64,000 nucleotides of DNA from Monoplex corrugatus (taxonomy: Eukaryota; Mollusca; Gastropoda; Littorinimorpha; Ranellidae): contig JAPXFY010000026.1 of NCBI GenBank assembly GCA_030674185.1, positions 57,726,794 to 57,790,793 on the forward strand, read 5' to 3'. A program made the position numbers and the translations under genes. The notes beneath the pieces are model-generated. The model was not told the DNA's origin. It ran no database searches and was given only the letters and a program-made list of their open reading frames with translations. Below are positions 32,928 to 44,219 of this stretch, in pieces (within the stretch, counting starts at the first letter, position 1; each line of letters starts with the position of its first letter).

Positions 32928-33612
32928 TACTAACGGGTTGGTTGTGTTTTCATACTTTCCAAGGTATTTAAAAGAGATTGGGATGTACATTTCACTAAAA
33001 TGCAGCTCAAACTGCCCCAAAGAAGACGATATAAAAGTAAAAGTGCCAGCCTGCATATATTTCATTCTACTTTAATCTTTTTGCGCTTTATCGTTAGGAA
33101 ATCTGTCATACCTAACCTTGTAATTTTCTTTAAAATTTTGAGATACTTTCCTATTTGTTTAAATACACAGTTGTACTCTGTAATTTGTATGTATTTTTTA
33201 CGTTTTTGGTTACATGTGTCTTTTCTTATCTTTTCATGCCATGAGATACACATTAGAAACGCATGTCATTAAACAATCTGGTATATATTATACTACATGG
33301 ACAAGTTATTGTATTTTTGTACAAAGATTTAGTGGTTGGTATCGCTTGGAGTAATTTACCAAAAATATACACTAAAATTGCTAATATTTCGAAGAATTTC
33401 AATTGCTTCTTAAATCGTCAAGGATTGGGGGATATGCGAAAATCAATAGATGTCTTCCATTATCTGGTATTGAAAAAATCAATACAAGACACACATTTTG
33501 ATAAAATAATTAGGGCAATATGTAACTTCAGAATCGATTAGAGCTTGGTTTTTTGTTTGTTGTTTGTTTGTTTGTTTGTTTGCATCATTACGATCTGATT
33601 CTAGAGGAATTA
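32928..33612 (+). mobile_element. Tx1/L1-like LINE fragment, second copy
   Basis: Parallel to 27855-28585. The end reads NRQGLGDMRKSIDVFHYL and QDTHFDK, the L1-type endonuclease N-terminus. It stops just after the SRG motif. A GTTT run lies at 33548-33580. Confidence 0.65.
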
Positions 33613-33884
33613 TTTTAAAACTGTTTTTTTTTATTCATTTTTTTGTTTCACAACAGACATACAATTTGGCAACGAAAAGCTACAACAAAACAAACAAAAC
33701 AATATTTTTTTACATAAATAAAAAAGTTTAACATGATCCCATATATACAGAATGCACAGAATATTTTTTATATTGTAAATTAAAAATGAACATTAAGATC
33801 TAACGCATGTCAACATTTCCCTTATGAATCAATTTCAAAAACCACATTCCTTTACTTTACGATAATCAAGCATCATAGCACACA

Positions 33885-34883
33885 GTCATCATCGTCATCA
33901 TGTCGAGCTTTCAGACATTGCAGTAGGTAGTTCATCATACTGACAGCCCGTATCATCCATCAGTTGGTCGATGAAGGTCTTCTTTGGACGTCCTGGTCTT
34001 TGTTTGCCGTGACTGGGTCTCCATAGTAGAACACCCCCCACCAGTTCTTCTTTGCGACGCCAGCAGTGTCCTGCAAGCGCAGTCTTTGTTGACGTATTGA
34101 TTTACTGATTGGTGGGATCTTGCCATATAACTCCTTATTAGTTGGATGTTCTCTCCAGGATTTGTTCAGGGCTGCACGCAGCATTCGTGTGTATGCTCCA
34201 TCAATCTTCTTCTCCAATGTCGTTGTTAGGGTCCAAGAGATTGAGCCAAATGTAAGAACGGACTCTACTGCCGCTCGGAAGAATTTCCTTTTCAGGTTGT
34301 CTGGTAGATTGGATTTCCAGATTTTGTCCAGTTGATTTAGTGCACCCCAGGCATTTCCAGTCTGGTGTTGATGTCTTGTTCTGTGGAGTCAATGCAGCTG
34401 CCAAGGGATTTAAAGTCTTGAACTTGTTTGATCGTATCTCCATTGAGACTTCTCATACCTTTTGACGCTTCTTGGTTCAGACAGATGAACTGTTTGTTCG
34501 CATTGAGGTGGAGCCCGATCTCCATTGCTGCTTTTTCGACATTGTGAAGGAGAGATGTTGCATCCTTTAGGAAGTCTGCGAGAACAGCCAGGTCATCAGC
34601 GTAATCGCATCTGTTATCTTTACCACAGGATAGCGTCTGCTCTTCTGTTCTGTGAGGTAAAGCCAAATTTTTTGTTCTTATTCACTGTTTTCCTCAGCAC
34701 ATAATCAAGACAGATGATGAAAATGTAGGGGCAAGTGTATCTCCTTGAAGGACTCCAGCCGTGATGTCGAAGAAGTCTGTGTCTCCGTCGGGGGAGCGAA
34801 CCATACAGTGGGTATTCTGATACAGCATCATGATGGCGTCTACTGTAGTAAAAGAAAGTATTCAATTTATACAAACAAGGCAA
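33885..34883 (-). mobile_element. Non-LTR element 3' half (RT palm to C-terminus)
   Basis: The minus strand shows YADDLAVLADFLKDATSLLH (34600 on), EIGLHLNANKQFICLN and FKSLGSCIDSTEQDINTRL. A frame change is followed by IWKSNLPDNLKRKFFRAAVE, MEKKIDGAYTRMLRAALNKS, HPTNKELYGKIPPISKS, and finally TFIDQLMDDTGC. The 3' end carries GATGATGAC repeats near 33890. The ordering is that of a common animal LINE family. Several frameshifts; 5'-truncated. Confidence 0.75.
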
Positions 34884-36142
34884 TAATTGTTCACATAAAA
34901 AACAACCTATATCTTACAAAACATTTTAGACAATGTTTTAACCAATGATGGTCTTATTATGTACATCAATATTCAAGAAACATGTCATAAAGAAATTCTG
35001 TTTTCTGTACGGAGATATGGCCTATAGTTGTTCCACTGAGCATTAAAAATGGACAAGTAAAAGCTTATTTTGCCATTATGTTAATTTTGATTCTCTGGTT
35101 TAGCATTCTTTGGAAAATATGTATATTCGAAACACACTTGTCTACTTTGCATTTATATATAAATGATTTTGCAAGCATTATTATAAGATCAAATACTCTG
35201 TGTTTTTTAAAATTTTGATCAACACCGAAAAACAATAGGTTTGTGTGGTTTTGATGTTGTAGGTATTTTCGCATTTTGCAATGATAAGTTTTTCTGTTAA
35301 ATTCCAAAAATTACGGACACAGTAAAAGTTCCACAGAAAATGTTCAATAGAGTCTCTTACATTATTACACCATGCACGATTTGTCGTAGGTGCTATACCC
35401 GTTGTGTTTAACATTATATTGGTTGCAATAATCTGATGAATTTTTCTTCTTTGTAACCCTTTTAATTTGACACTGTTTAATTTATGAATTTTTTTAAATG
35501 CTTTTTCCCACGAAATGTTAATGTTTAGTTTCTCTGACCACCTTGAACAATTATGTTGGCTATCATCAAATTTAATTTTTTCATAGTAAAGTCTTGCTCC
35601 GTTTTGTACACTCATTATTAGCTTATTGCATTTGGCGCATTCAAATTGCTATTCGTGTTGTTGTTCATTTGAATCTAATTGTTTTTAAACATTGTTTGAT
35701 TGAAGATATCCATCCATTATACGTGACATAATTAACACGGCAATCAGCGTTATTTTCAAATTCCTCAGAGGTAATAAAACAGAGATTTTCTTTATGAAAA
35801 TGTTTGATGCAGTATATTCCTTTCTCTATTAGTTTATTATTTTTGATTTTTTTTATCCACCTTTATTTTTTCTTAATAAAAGACAGGTTCAGCAAACAGT
35901 TCACTTGAATTATTAGGTGTTATATGACTACGAAATGTCATGTAGGCCTTAAATGTATCAGCCCAGAACATATTATTCTTCATGAGATCTGAAACAACCG
36001 CTGGTCCGTACTATTCAATGTTGTTAAGAAACGGATACTTTTCAGCTGAAAATTCTTTTCCATTTATGGTTTGAAGTTTTGAATTTTCTTATCCATGAAA
36101 CTTTGAGAGCATATATGTATGTTCTTAAATCTGGTATGTTTA

Positions 36143-37193
36143 ACTCACTCGGTACGACGGAACGCTATAGCGATCGTGATGAAAGGCACGGTTGCGTACG
36201 ACGGAACGCTATAGCGGTTTCGATAATTAAACATTTTTCGACGCTCCCCTTTTGAGCCTGCATGCACAGTGGTCACTGCAAACATGTCAAGGGTCAAGTG
36301 GAAAGTTACTTCGTGAGATTCCGTAACACTACACTCGTCGGGAAGCGATTGTCTTCGGCACCCCGAATGACTTGCTAATCTGCATTCGTGTCGAAAATGG
36401 CGTCGCAGGCGAGTACGAGTTTTCGAACAAAGTAGATCGCGTCTGCGGCGTTTTACTGCTGCTAAAGTGATTGAAGTGCTTCAGACTGAAGGATTGGACA
36501 TCGAGGAGTATGCTGAAGATAATGGTGAAAGTGTATCAAGTGATGGAAGCTGCCAGCAAGAAGGTACTGACAGTGACCCAGTTTCAGATGACAGTGAAGT
36601 GGGAAAGGGAGGTGGGCGTACACGTCACGAGAGGCGAGCAGTCAGCAGGCCAAGTACAGCGAGTTGCATGCCTGATGGAGTTTTCATTCACTTTATGAAA
36701 GCATGACTGGCACGAAGATTTTAGTTTTTCTCCCATTTCGCGTCCTTCTCTGGCTCTTGTGGCCTGCATGTCTCATTTGAGTGCCACACCCCTATAACTC
36801 CCCTGTGTAACAATTTGTAACATTTATTCATATAATATAACTAATAATCTTTTTTTTTTACCCTGAGCAAAGTCTACTTTATTCATGTTGTTTTGTGCAT
36901 ACAAAGACCTTCTCACCTTTGACTGTGTGTTCATGGAGCTGATCAAAGTGTGTGACTGTACGGTGATCCTGACCACAAAATTTGGGGTATTTTCAACGTG
37001 GCACATGAAGAAGAAAATTTCAAGGAAGAACTTCAATATTTTGGCATGAACTAACCCAACATGTAAATATTCAGATCTGAAAGTTTCATTTTGTTCCTTT
37101 ATGTTTTGTATTTTTTGTGATTTTTTTCCTAACCCTTCAAAATGGGCCGTACCAGGGGAAACGCAAGGGGAAAAACTCTCCGTACCGAGTGAG
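36143..37193 (+). mobile_element. piggyBac-like element, internally deleted, 1051 bp
   Basis: TTAA flanks both ends (36139-36142, 37194-37197). The 13-bp terminal inverted repeat CTCACTCGGTACG is perfect. A 21-bp direct repeat near the left end (36152-36172, 36196-36216) holds the palindrome CGCTATAGCG. If the element and one TTAA are taken out, the host LINE frame reads on without a break, which confirms the boundaries. Confidence 0.88.
36397..36706 (+). pseudogene. piggyBac-type transposase N-terminal remnant
   Basis: ATG at 36397 opens a 12-codon frame (MASQASTSFRTK) that ends in TAG. One base over, the frame continues SRSRLRRFTAAKVIEVLQ, then an acidic Ser/Asp/Glu-rich stretch (QQEGTDSDPVSDDSE) to a stop at 36706. 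A basic RRFTAAK-like start followed by an acidic linker is typical of the N-terminus of piggyBac-family transposases. The catalytic domain is absent. A single-base shift separates the start from the body. Confidence 0.6.
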
Positions 37194-38059
37194 TTAAGCC
37201 TCCTTGCTTTATATTTTAGTGGCAGTCTTTCTGCTGATTTTATCTCGTTTTCCATTCCATACGAACTGAAATCATCACTTCTGTAGTTGTATAAAATGAT
37301 CTGGTGGATCCGGCAATAATATCCATAAATGTATAAGTTTAGATAATACAAGAGATTTTAGATCTGCGACTTTACCAATGGGGGTAATGTTTCTTTGTAG
37401 CTAAATTATGAATAACATGTTCACTTCTTTGGGTGAACAAAATGCATAGTGTTTTAAACGTAGGAGGATTCCATATAATTTTTTCAGTGGGAATAGTATA
37501 TCATTGTGATTTTCTCTCACTACCGAGCCATACTATTTGTGTTTTTTAGCTGTCCATAAACAGGCCTGAAACTGTGCCGTACGTATCAAGTATGCGAATA
37601 GATCTTTCAAAAGAGGTTTTATCTCCTACATTTATTAATTGGGTGTCATCAACAAACTGGGAAATGTATTCTACACCATGAACCTGTATTCCTTTTACTG
37701 AGTCTTCCTCCCTTATCGTTGTGGCTAGAATTTCTGCACAAAGAATTCCTTGTCTATATCCTCTTTCTACACTAAACAATTCTGTAGTCTGACCATTTAT
37801 AATAGCAGTTGATTTTATGCTTTATAGAAAGTTTCAATCCATCGACAAACACCACTTCCAAATCCATAGTCTCTCAAAATCTTGTACACTAAAACTCCAA
37901 TCATGTGAATCAAAAGCTTTTTTGAAATCAACACAAAGTAACAAACCTGGCATGTTATTTACATTTGAATGACATAAAATCATATATTAATCCTACATTA
38001 TCTCCTATATATCTGTTTGCCATAAAACCTGTCTGATCTTCATTAATAAGCATTGGTAA

Positions 38060-39050
38060 AATCAAGTGTGATGGCAGCATGGAAAGGTGCCTCCTTCACC
38101 TCCCCCCGCCCCCGCCAACCCCCACCCCCGACCGCTTTGAACTGCCATTGTAACGACGGACCCCACAAACAATGGACATCACAATGACACAAACAACAAA
38201 GGACATGGAAACAACAAAAGAAATTAATAATACCCCATGAACACAGGAAATCAGTGATCACACTGTCACAAACCACACCTAAACTGACTGTGACTCTACC
38301 ATCACTCTGCAAGATGTCCCACACAGTCAGTATGAACACAAAACCAATGATCAGTAATGCATGTGACCAGGAAGCCATCATAAACCCTGACACAGATATT
38401 ATCAACAACAATGATGATACTCCCCAAGAGATAAACACATCACAAAGTAACGCATCAGTTATTGAAAACACACACAAAGACAGACATTGAACCTGACAAT
38501 AAAATCGCGTTCGAAAATAACACAAACAAGAACAACAAAGACACATACAGACACTGTGTATTGCCTGCCAACATCAAATCATCCACATTACTGAACAGCT
38601 TTGAATGAAAGCTTTACAAATGTCTCAATGAATATGGTAAATAACTTTTTTATTAAAATGTCTTTCCTAGATGTACATATCTAGTGCTTGTGCTAATAAA
38701 ACTTTTAGTGAGCCGAATTCATCCCACTTTGTGCTATTGTTTCTGTGTATCAAACCACTCAGTTTTTCTTCTTTTTATTCCCATTTCTTTTCTCTTTTTG
38801 TAACTTTCTGTTGAAAAGTCTCCACAATATACAGCAAGGAATATCACCAATGATGTACGGCAAGAAATATCATCAAGATGTACACAAAGGAATATCATCA
38901 ATGTTGTACAGCAATATAAGGGTTACTGGATACCCACAATGTACGGTGTGCAAGTAAAAAGGCGAAGTTCAGTAAAGATGAAATATAACTGTATACTGTT
39001 ACAAAGAGAATATCTAAAAAATGGAAACGAGTCCCTGAGATTATGTTAAA
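38060..39050. repeat. Receptor unit D, upstream segment
   Basis: Collinear with 9434-10404 at about 85-90%, including the poly-C patch and the 26-bp array near 38825-38915. Confidence 0.85.
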
Positions 39051-41250
39051 AATCAAATTGATTGCATCCTGATAAATAAAATATTAGAAATTCTTGGCTG
39101 ACAGCAAAAACACTACCAGGTGCAGACTGCAACAGTGACCACAATATAGTAATGGGAAGGTTTAGGCTGAAACTAAAGAAAAGAAAACAGACCAAAAGTA
39201 ACATCAAACTAAATCCTGGACTCTTAAACCCAGATGAAATAACCCATTAAAAATTTAACATACATGTTCAAAACAAATTCAGTGCTCTGGAAGACGTTGG
39301 TGACAGTGAGGAACAATGGACACTGTTGAGAAACCCGATAAAAGAGACTTGTGAAGAAATCACCAGAGTTTACAGAAAAAACAAACAAAAAAGAACTGAC
39401 CGACAAAAGAAATTATAGGCTTGAAGGAAGAATGGAGGAGGGCAAAGGAAAAAGAGGAAAGATACAAAATATATACAAAGAAATCAGGAATAGGTGCAAT
39501 GAAGCTAATGAAGCTTGGCTTGGAAACAAAATGCAAAGAAATAAAAGACTGACGCAAAACAGATCTACAGAGGATGTACAGAAGAATTGAAGAAATTGCC
39601 CACAGGAAAAAGACATGCACATCAACTGGTTGCTTCAAATTGAAAGACAGTACGCTTATTATGGAAAAAGACAAAATATTAGATGGATGGGGAGAGTACA
39701 ACAAAGACATTTTTAACGATGACAGAAACGAAGAACACATTATAAAAAAAGAACGTTGAAGGATCACCCATAATGAAAGATGAAGCTAGAGCAGCATTGA
39801 AAAAGATGAAACCAGGAAAAGACCCAGCAACAGACAGTATTACAACAGAATTGATAAAGGCCCTAGGAGGTTTTGGTATTGAAAAAGTAATGGTCCTCCT
39901 ACATGAAATTTATGACACCGGAAAAATCCACAAAGATATATCAAAATCAATTTCTATTGCACTTCCAAAGAAAACAGGGGCTATAGAATGCAAGATCCAT
40001 CGTATAATCAGCTTGGTGAGTCATTAACAAAAATCCTATTAAGAATAATCATGATGAGGACAAGGAACAGAATCAAAAGAGAAATAGCAGAAGAACAGTG
40101 TGGATTTGTTGAAGGGAAAGGAGCAACTATTTATGCCATACACATCCTAAGAACTATCATAAAGAGGTCAATCGAGTTGAAAAGGATTTATATTCATGCT
40201 TTGTTGATTATACCAAGGATTTCCACTGAGTAAGACATGAAGAGTTGATCAACCAACTAAAAAGACACAATAATGATGGAAAAGATCTGAGAATAACAAA
40301 AAATATGTATTCGGAACAAACAGCAGCAATGAGCATAGAAAACAATATAAGCTTTTTCCAAAATATCAAAAGAGGGGTCAGGCAAGGTTGTGTTTTGTCA
40401 CCAGATTTGTTTTAACTTTATAGCTAAACCATCAGGAGAAACATAGAAGAATGCCCTGGGATAAAGTTTGAAAGAAAATTTTACGCAGATGACATCGTGG
40501 TAATTGCAAAAATTGAAAGGGACCTACATAACCTTGTGAATATAATAGAAATAGAAAGCAAAAATAAAAGGTTGGAGCTAAATAGCGAGAAGACTGAAGT
40601 CAAGGGTATCAGCAAAACACTTGAAATCTGCTCATGCAAAATAAGAGCAAATGGCACAACTTTGAGACAGATTGATAAGTTTAAATATCTGGGAATGATA
40701 ATCTCACAATGGCAGATGCACATCAGAAATAGCCTGCAGAATCGGCCATACCAAAACAGTAATCAAGAAGATGAAAAGCGTTCTTACAAACAAACGCCGG
40801 GAAGTGAGTTTTTGAATGTTATATAGAACCACTACTATTATACGGTTGTGAGGCGTGGACAGTCAACACGAAAAGCCAGAACAAGATTGAGGCAGCCAAA
40901 ATGAAGTTTCAAAGAAGAATGTTGAGAGTTCCATGGACAGCAAAGAAAACAAACAAGACGGTCTTGGTGGAGGCAGACACAAGACGATCATTGATAAAGA
41001 AGATCTGGGAAAAAAAACAAGCAACATCTATAGGCCATTTTATGAGGCAAGGGGAATTAGAGCACCTGGTCACAACAGGAAAGCTGGGGGAAAAGAAAAC
41101 ACCGGGTATACCCAGGGAGAAAATATTGGACGGACTTGCAGGGTGGACACAGAGGATGGAAGATTACTTGCAGCGACAAGGGATAGATTCATATGGAGGG
41201 CTATGATCGCCAACGCCATGCGGCGAGGCACATGATGGTCATGATCATGA
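39051..41250 (+). mobile_element. RTE element, 5'-truncated, in unit D
   Basis: Same 5' limit and flanks as the unit A copy. The endonuclease tail is near 39055-39130. The RT has KDPATDSITTELIKALGGFG, AEEQCGFVEGKGAT, FYADDIVVIAK (40478 on), LLYGCEAWTVNTKSQ, RRMLRVPWTAKKTNKTV and MIANAMRRGT, with a GATCATGA tail at about 41233-41250. Better preserved than the unit A copy, but with stops and frameshifts. Confidence 0.85.
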
Positions 41251-42315
41251 CTCCCATTTTATTGATTTAAAGTAATGTAAAAGTTTTAGCCATTTATGAC
41301 TCGTCTTGACTATTGTATTATTACTGTTCACCTATTTGTATCATAGCGTTATAATTGATGTTTCATCCCATCTCTTTCTTCCACTCCCTTTACCCCAGCT
41401 TCACAATTTTGTTTGTTCTTTGTTGCTTCTCTTGCCTATTTTTCTCATATGCTTGCCGTCAGCAATCTATAATGTAGGCCTACTCTGTTATTGCTAAAGG
41501 TTGACTTCACTTTCTTTACGTGTATCGGATTGGCCTATCTGCCTATATCTCATGCTTTTGAAATGCACATGTTCAACTGATATACATATGGACATTGATT
41601 TCCCATTTGAACGTTTTATAATTTCTATGATGTGGTGTATATGTACGTTATGATTAATATATCATCATAATTTTGTCAATTGACATACCCTGACCCCTTA
41701 TATTTTTTATTAATGCTTCCTTTACTTCCTCCCTTCTCTTTCAGTCTCTGTCCTTAATTTCTTATTTTTTATTTTTAGATAAAATAGTAACACGACTTTT
41801 AGCAATAATGCTATACTATTGATGTTGTTCTTGTTGTTATTGTCAGGGATTTACATGCATTTCCTTTCATGAGTGTGCTGTTGTCGCTCATGCTTTTATT
41901 AAGTGCATGACTCGTTGGCATATATGTGGTCAATTTGTTTTCACAAATCATCCTGTAACACGTTTCACAATTAATATTCATTTATTTATTATTATCTATA
42001 TGTGTGTGTGTTCATTTCAAAATATAGTTTGAGTGTAGAGTAGCAAGGAATAGCTGTAAAGCAAGTCCGATGGGGCCTCTTGCCACCATTGTAAGGTATT
42101 AACGTGTTCTGAAATCAAGTATTTGTCTTTCATCCCCAATCACTTTAAGTTCTAGTGCAGCTGGTAGGCCTACCTAGAAAACGTTCATTAAGGCAAAATG
42201 ACATAAACATGTTGGTTATGTTGATACAAAGTTTCTCACAGGACACAATATGCATCTAATATGACCATTCAATGCATTTGGATGGATAGTGTAAAACAAG
42301 AGGGAAATTAGTTTT
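41251..42315. repeat. Receptor unit D, segment after RTE
   Basis: Collinear with 12714-13758. No gene is seen. Confidence 0.8.
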
Positions 42316-42319
42316 GATA

Positions 42320-42555
42320 GTGATTTGTCTTCCTGATAAGAACCAACTGACACCTTTGTGATTCTTCTGCCCAGTGAGAACAAACAGAAAACTTAAATTG
42401 ATTGTCTGGTGAAAACAAACACACACATTACATTGATTCTTCTACCTGGTAAGAACCAATAGAAATCTTGCATTGATTGTCTGGTATGAACCAACAGACA
42501 CCTTACATCGATTCTTAGCCCTGATAAGAACCAACAGACTCGGATCCTTACCTTG
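42320..42555. repeat. 40-bp minisatellite, unit D, truncated
   Basis: Seven units in the same order and with the same variants as the first seven units of the unit A array. It is cut in the seventh unit at the sequence CTTGATTCTATAGCCCC, where an inverted RTE fragment begins. Confidence 0.9.
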
Positions 42556-43445
42556 ATTCTATAGCCCCTGTCTTCTTTGGAAGTGCAATGGAAATTGATT
42601 TTGACATATCTTTGGGGTTTGTCCACTGTCATAAACTTCATTTAGGAGGACTGTTATTTTTTCTATGCCAAATTCCTCCAGGGCTTCAATCATCTCTGTA
42701 GTAATGTTGTCTGGTCCTGGGGCTTTTCCTGGTTACATCTTTTTCAGTGCTGCTCTAACTTCATCTTTCATTATGGGTAGTCCTTCAAAGTTCTTCTTTA
42801 TAATGTGTTCTTCGTTTCTGTCATCCTCAAAAAGGTCTTTAATGTACTCTCCCCATCTGTCTAATAGTTTGTCTTTTTCCATGATAAGTGTACCATCTTT
42901 CGATTTTAAGCAATCAGTTGATGTGCATGTATTTTTCCTGTGGACAATTTTTCAATTCGTCTGTACATACCCTGAGGATCCGTTTTGTGTCGGGCTTCTA
43001 TTTCTTTGCATTTTGTTTTCAGCCCAGTTTCTTAGCTTCATTGCACCTATTCCTGATTTCTTTGTTTATCTTCCTGTATATCTCCTCGTTTCTCTTTGCC
43101 TTCCTCCTTTCCTCCATCAAGCCCAAAATTTCATTAGTCATCAAGCTCTTTTTTGCTTTTCTATCTACCTTAGGGATTTCTTCACAAGTTTCATTTATCG
43201 AATTTCTCAACTTTGTCCATTGTTCCTCACTGTCACCAACATCTTCTAGAGCACTGAATTTGTTTTGAATATGTACATTAATTTTTTTACGTATCACTTC
43301 ATCTGTCTTTAAGAGTCCAAGGTTTAGTTTGATGTTGCTTTTGGTCTGTTTCCTTTTCCTTAATTTCAGCCTAAACCTTCCCACTACAGGATTGTGGTCA
43401 CTGTTGCAGTCTGTGCCTGGTAGTGTTTTTGCTGACAGTAAATAT
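42556..43445 (-). mobile_element. RTE internal fragment
   Basis: The minus strand runs from the endonuclease end (LLSAKTLPGTDCNSDHNPVV) through the linker (IQNKFSALEDVGDSEEQWTK; AKKSLMTNEILGLMEERRKA) to the RT N-region, stopping just after the FxxxLPKK-type motif. Both ends are abrupt and no 3' tail exists, so it is a rearranged piece and not a normal insertion. Confidence 0.82.
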
Positions 43446-44219
43446 GGAGCAATGTGGAGTATAAAACAGTCTTTTTCACTCAGTCTGTTCAGTGTAAAAT
43501 ACATTTATATGCATGTACAAATATAACAATTATACTTGCATATACAATTATGCTTGCATGTGTGTACATATATATTTATTCTTATATTCTTCTGCCTTTA
43601 GCTTTACATGTGTACATGTGAAATTGTGAAATTTTAGGTTTGCTTTGCACCATGAGCCCGCTTCGTGCGTATGTGCATGCAGAATAACAAATATGTTTAT
43701 TGAATATCTTGCGTCGTATATCATACATGTCATGGCAGTGTCCAGTGATTTGAAAACACATAGCATGCATGTCCACTGGATACAAAGTATGCAGACTGTA
43801 CAATAACATACCACCTGCATGGTGTTGGCAAAGCAATGTGCATACACGCACCTGAGAAATACCGGAACAGTAAACAAGCTGTAAACAGACAAAATGTATT
43901 TTCTTTTGTCCTAATCGTACATCAAGCTACTGGCAGATAGTATTTACCCGAGTGTATGTGCGGGGGTGCATGAGTGTGTGGGTTTGTGTGTGCCTGTGTT
44001 TTTGAGAAAACATTACATGCTCACCAAATGAATGAAGTAATTCGGCTTCCTGGCTTGTTCCATTCATTTAAATCAATGTCTTCATGTTCATTTTCATAAG
44101 GTGTCTACTGTTTCTGGTTTACAGGAATGCAGGCAGTTACTTTCATTCTGATTGCTTGACATTAAATGTGTACTTACCTTTATCTCTTACAAATCAAACG
44201 TTTTCATTTTCATACTCAC
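43446..44219. other. Intergenic or intronic, nothing recognised
   Basis: TATG-rich DNA. It probably belongs to the intron downstream of the CUB/lectin exon; a second donor-like GTAAGT on the minus strand lies near 44172. Confidence 0.45.

Larger units (their letters stand above)
34900..38045 (-). mobile_element. Tx1/L1-like LINE: RT and C-terminus, split by a piggyBac-like element
   Basis: Minus strand, in order: NEDQTGFMANRYIGDN (near 38020), CVDFKKAFDS by frame changes (near 37920), ERGYRQG and ISQFVDDTQL (37770-37640). The piggyBac-like block follows, then IPDLRTYIYALKVSWIRKFK (36135 down) and the C-terminal region with LKGLQRRKIHQIIATNIML and SIEHFLW (35500-35330). This is the L1/Tx1 layout. 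Frames are broken in several places. The upstream edge meets the start of unit D. Confidence 0.75.

Noticed and set aside
36824..37351. Minus frame of 175 codons
   Set aside because: It runs from the host LINE through the piggyBac-like terminal repeat, so it is chimeric and not a gene.
37900..38045. Twin-priming (5' inversion) as the explanation for plus and minus Tx1-like pieces
   Set aside because: The plus-oriented endonuclease lies on the 3' side of the minus RT; twin priming would place it on the 5' side.
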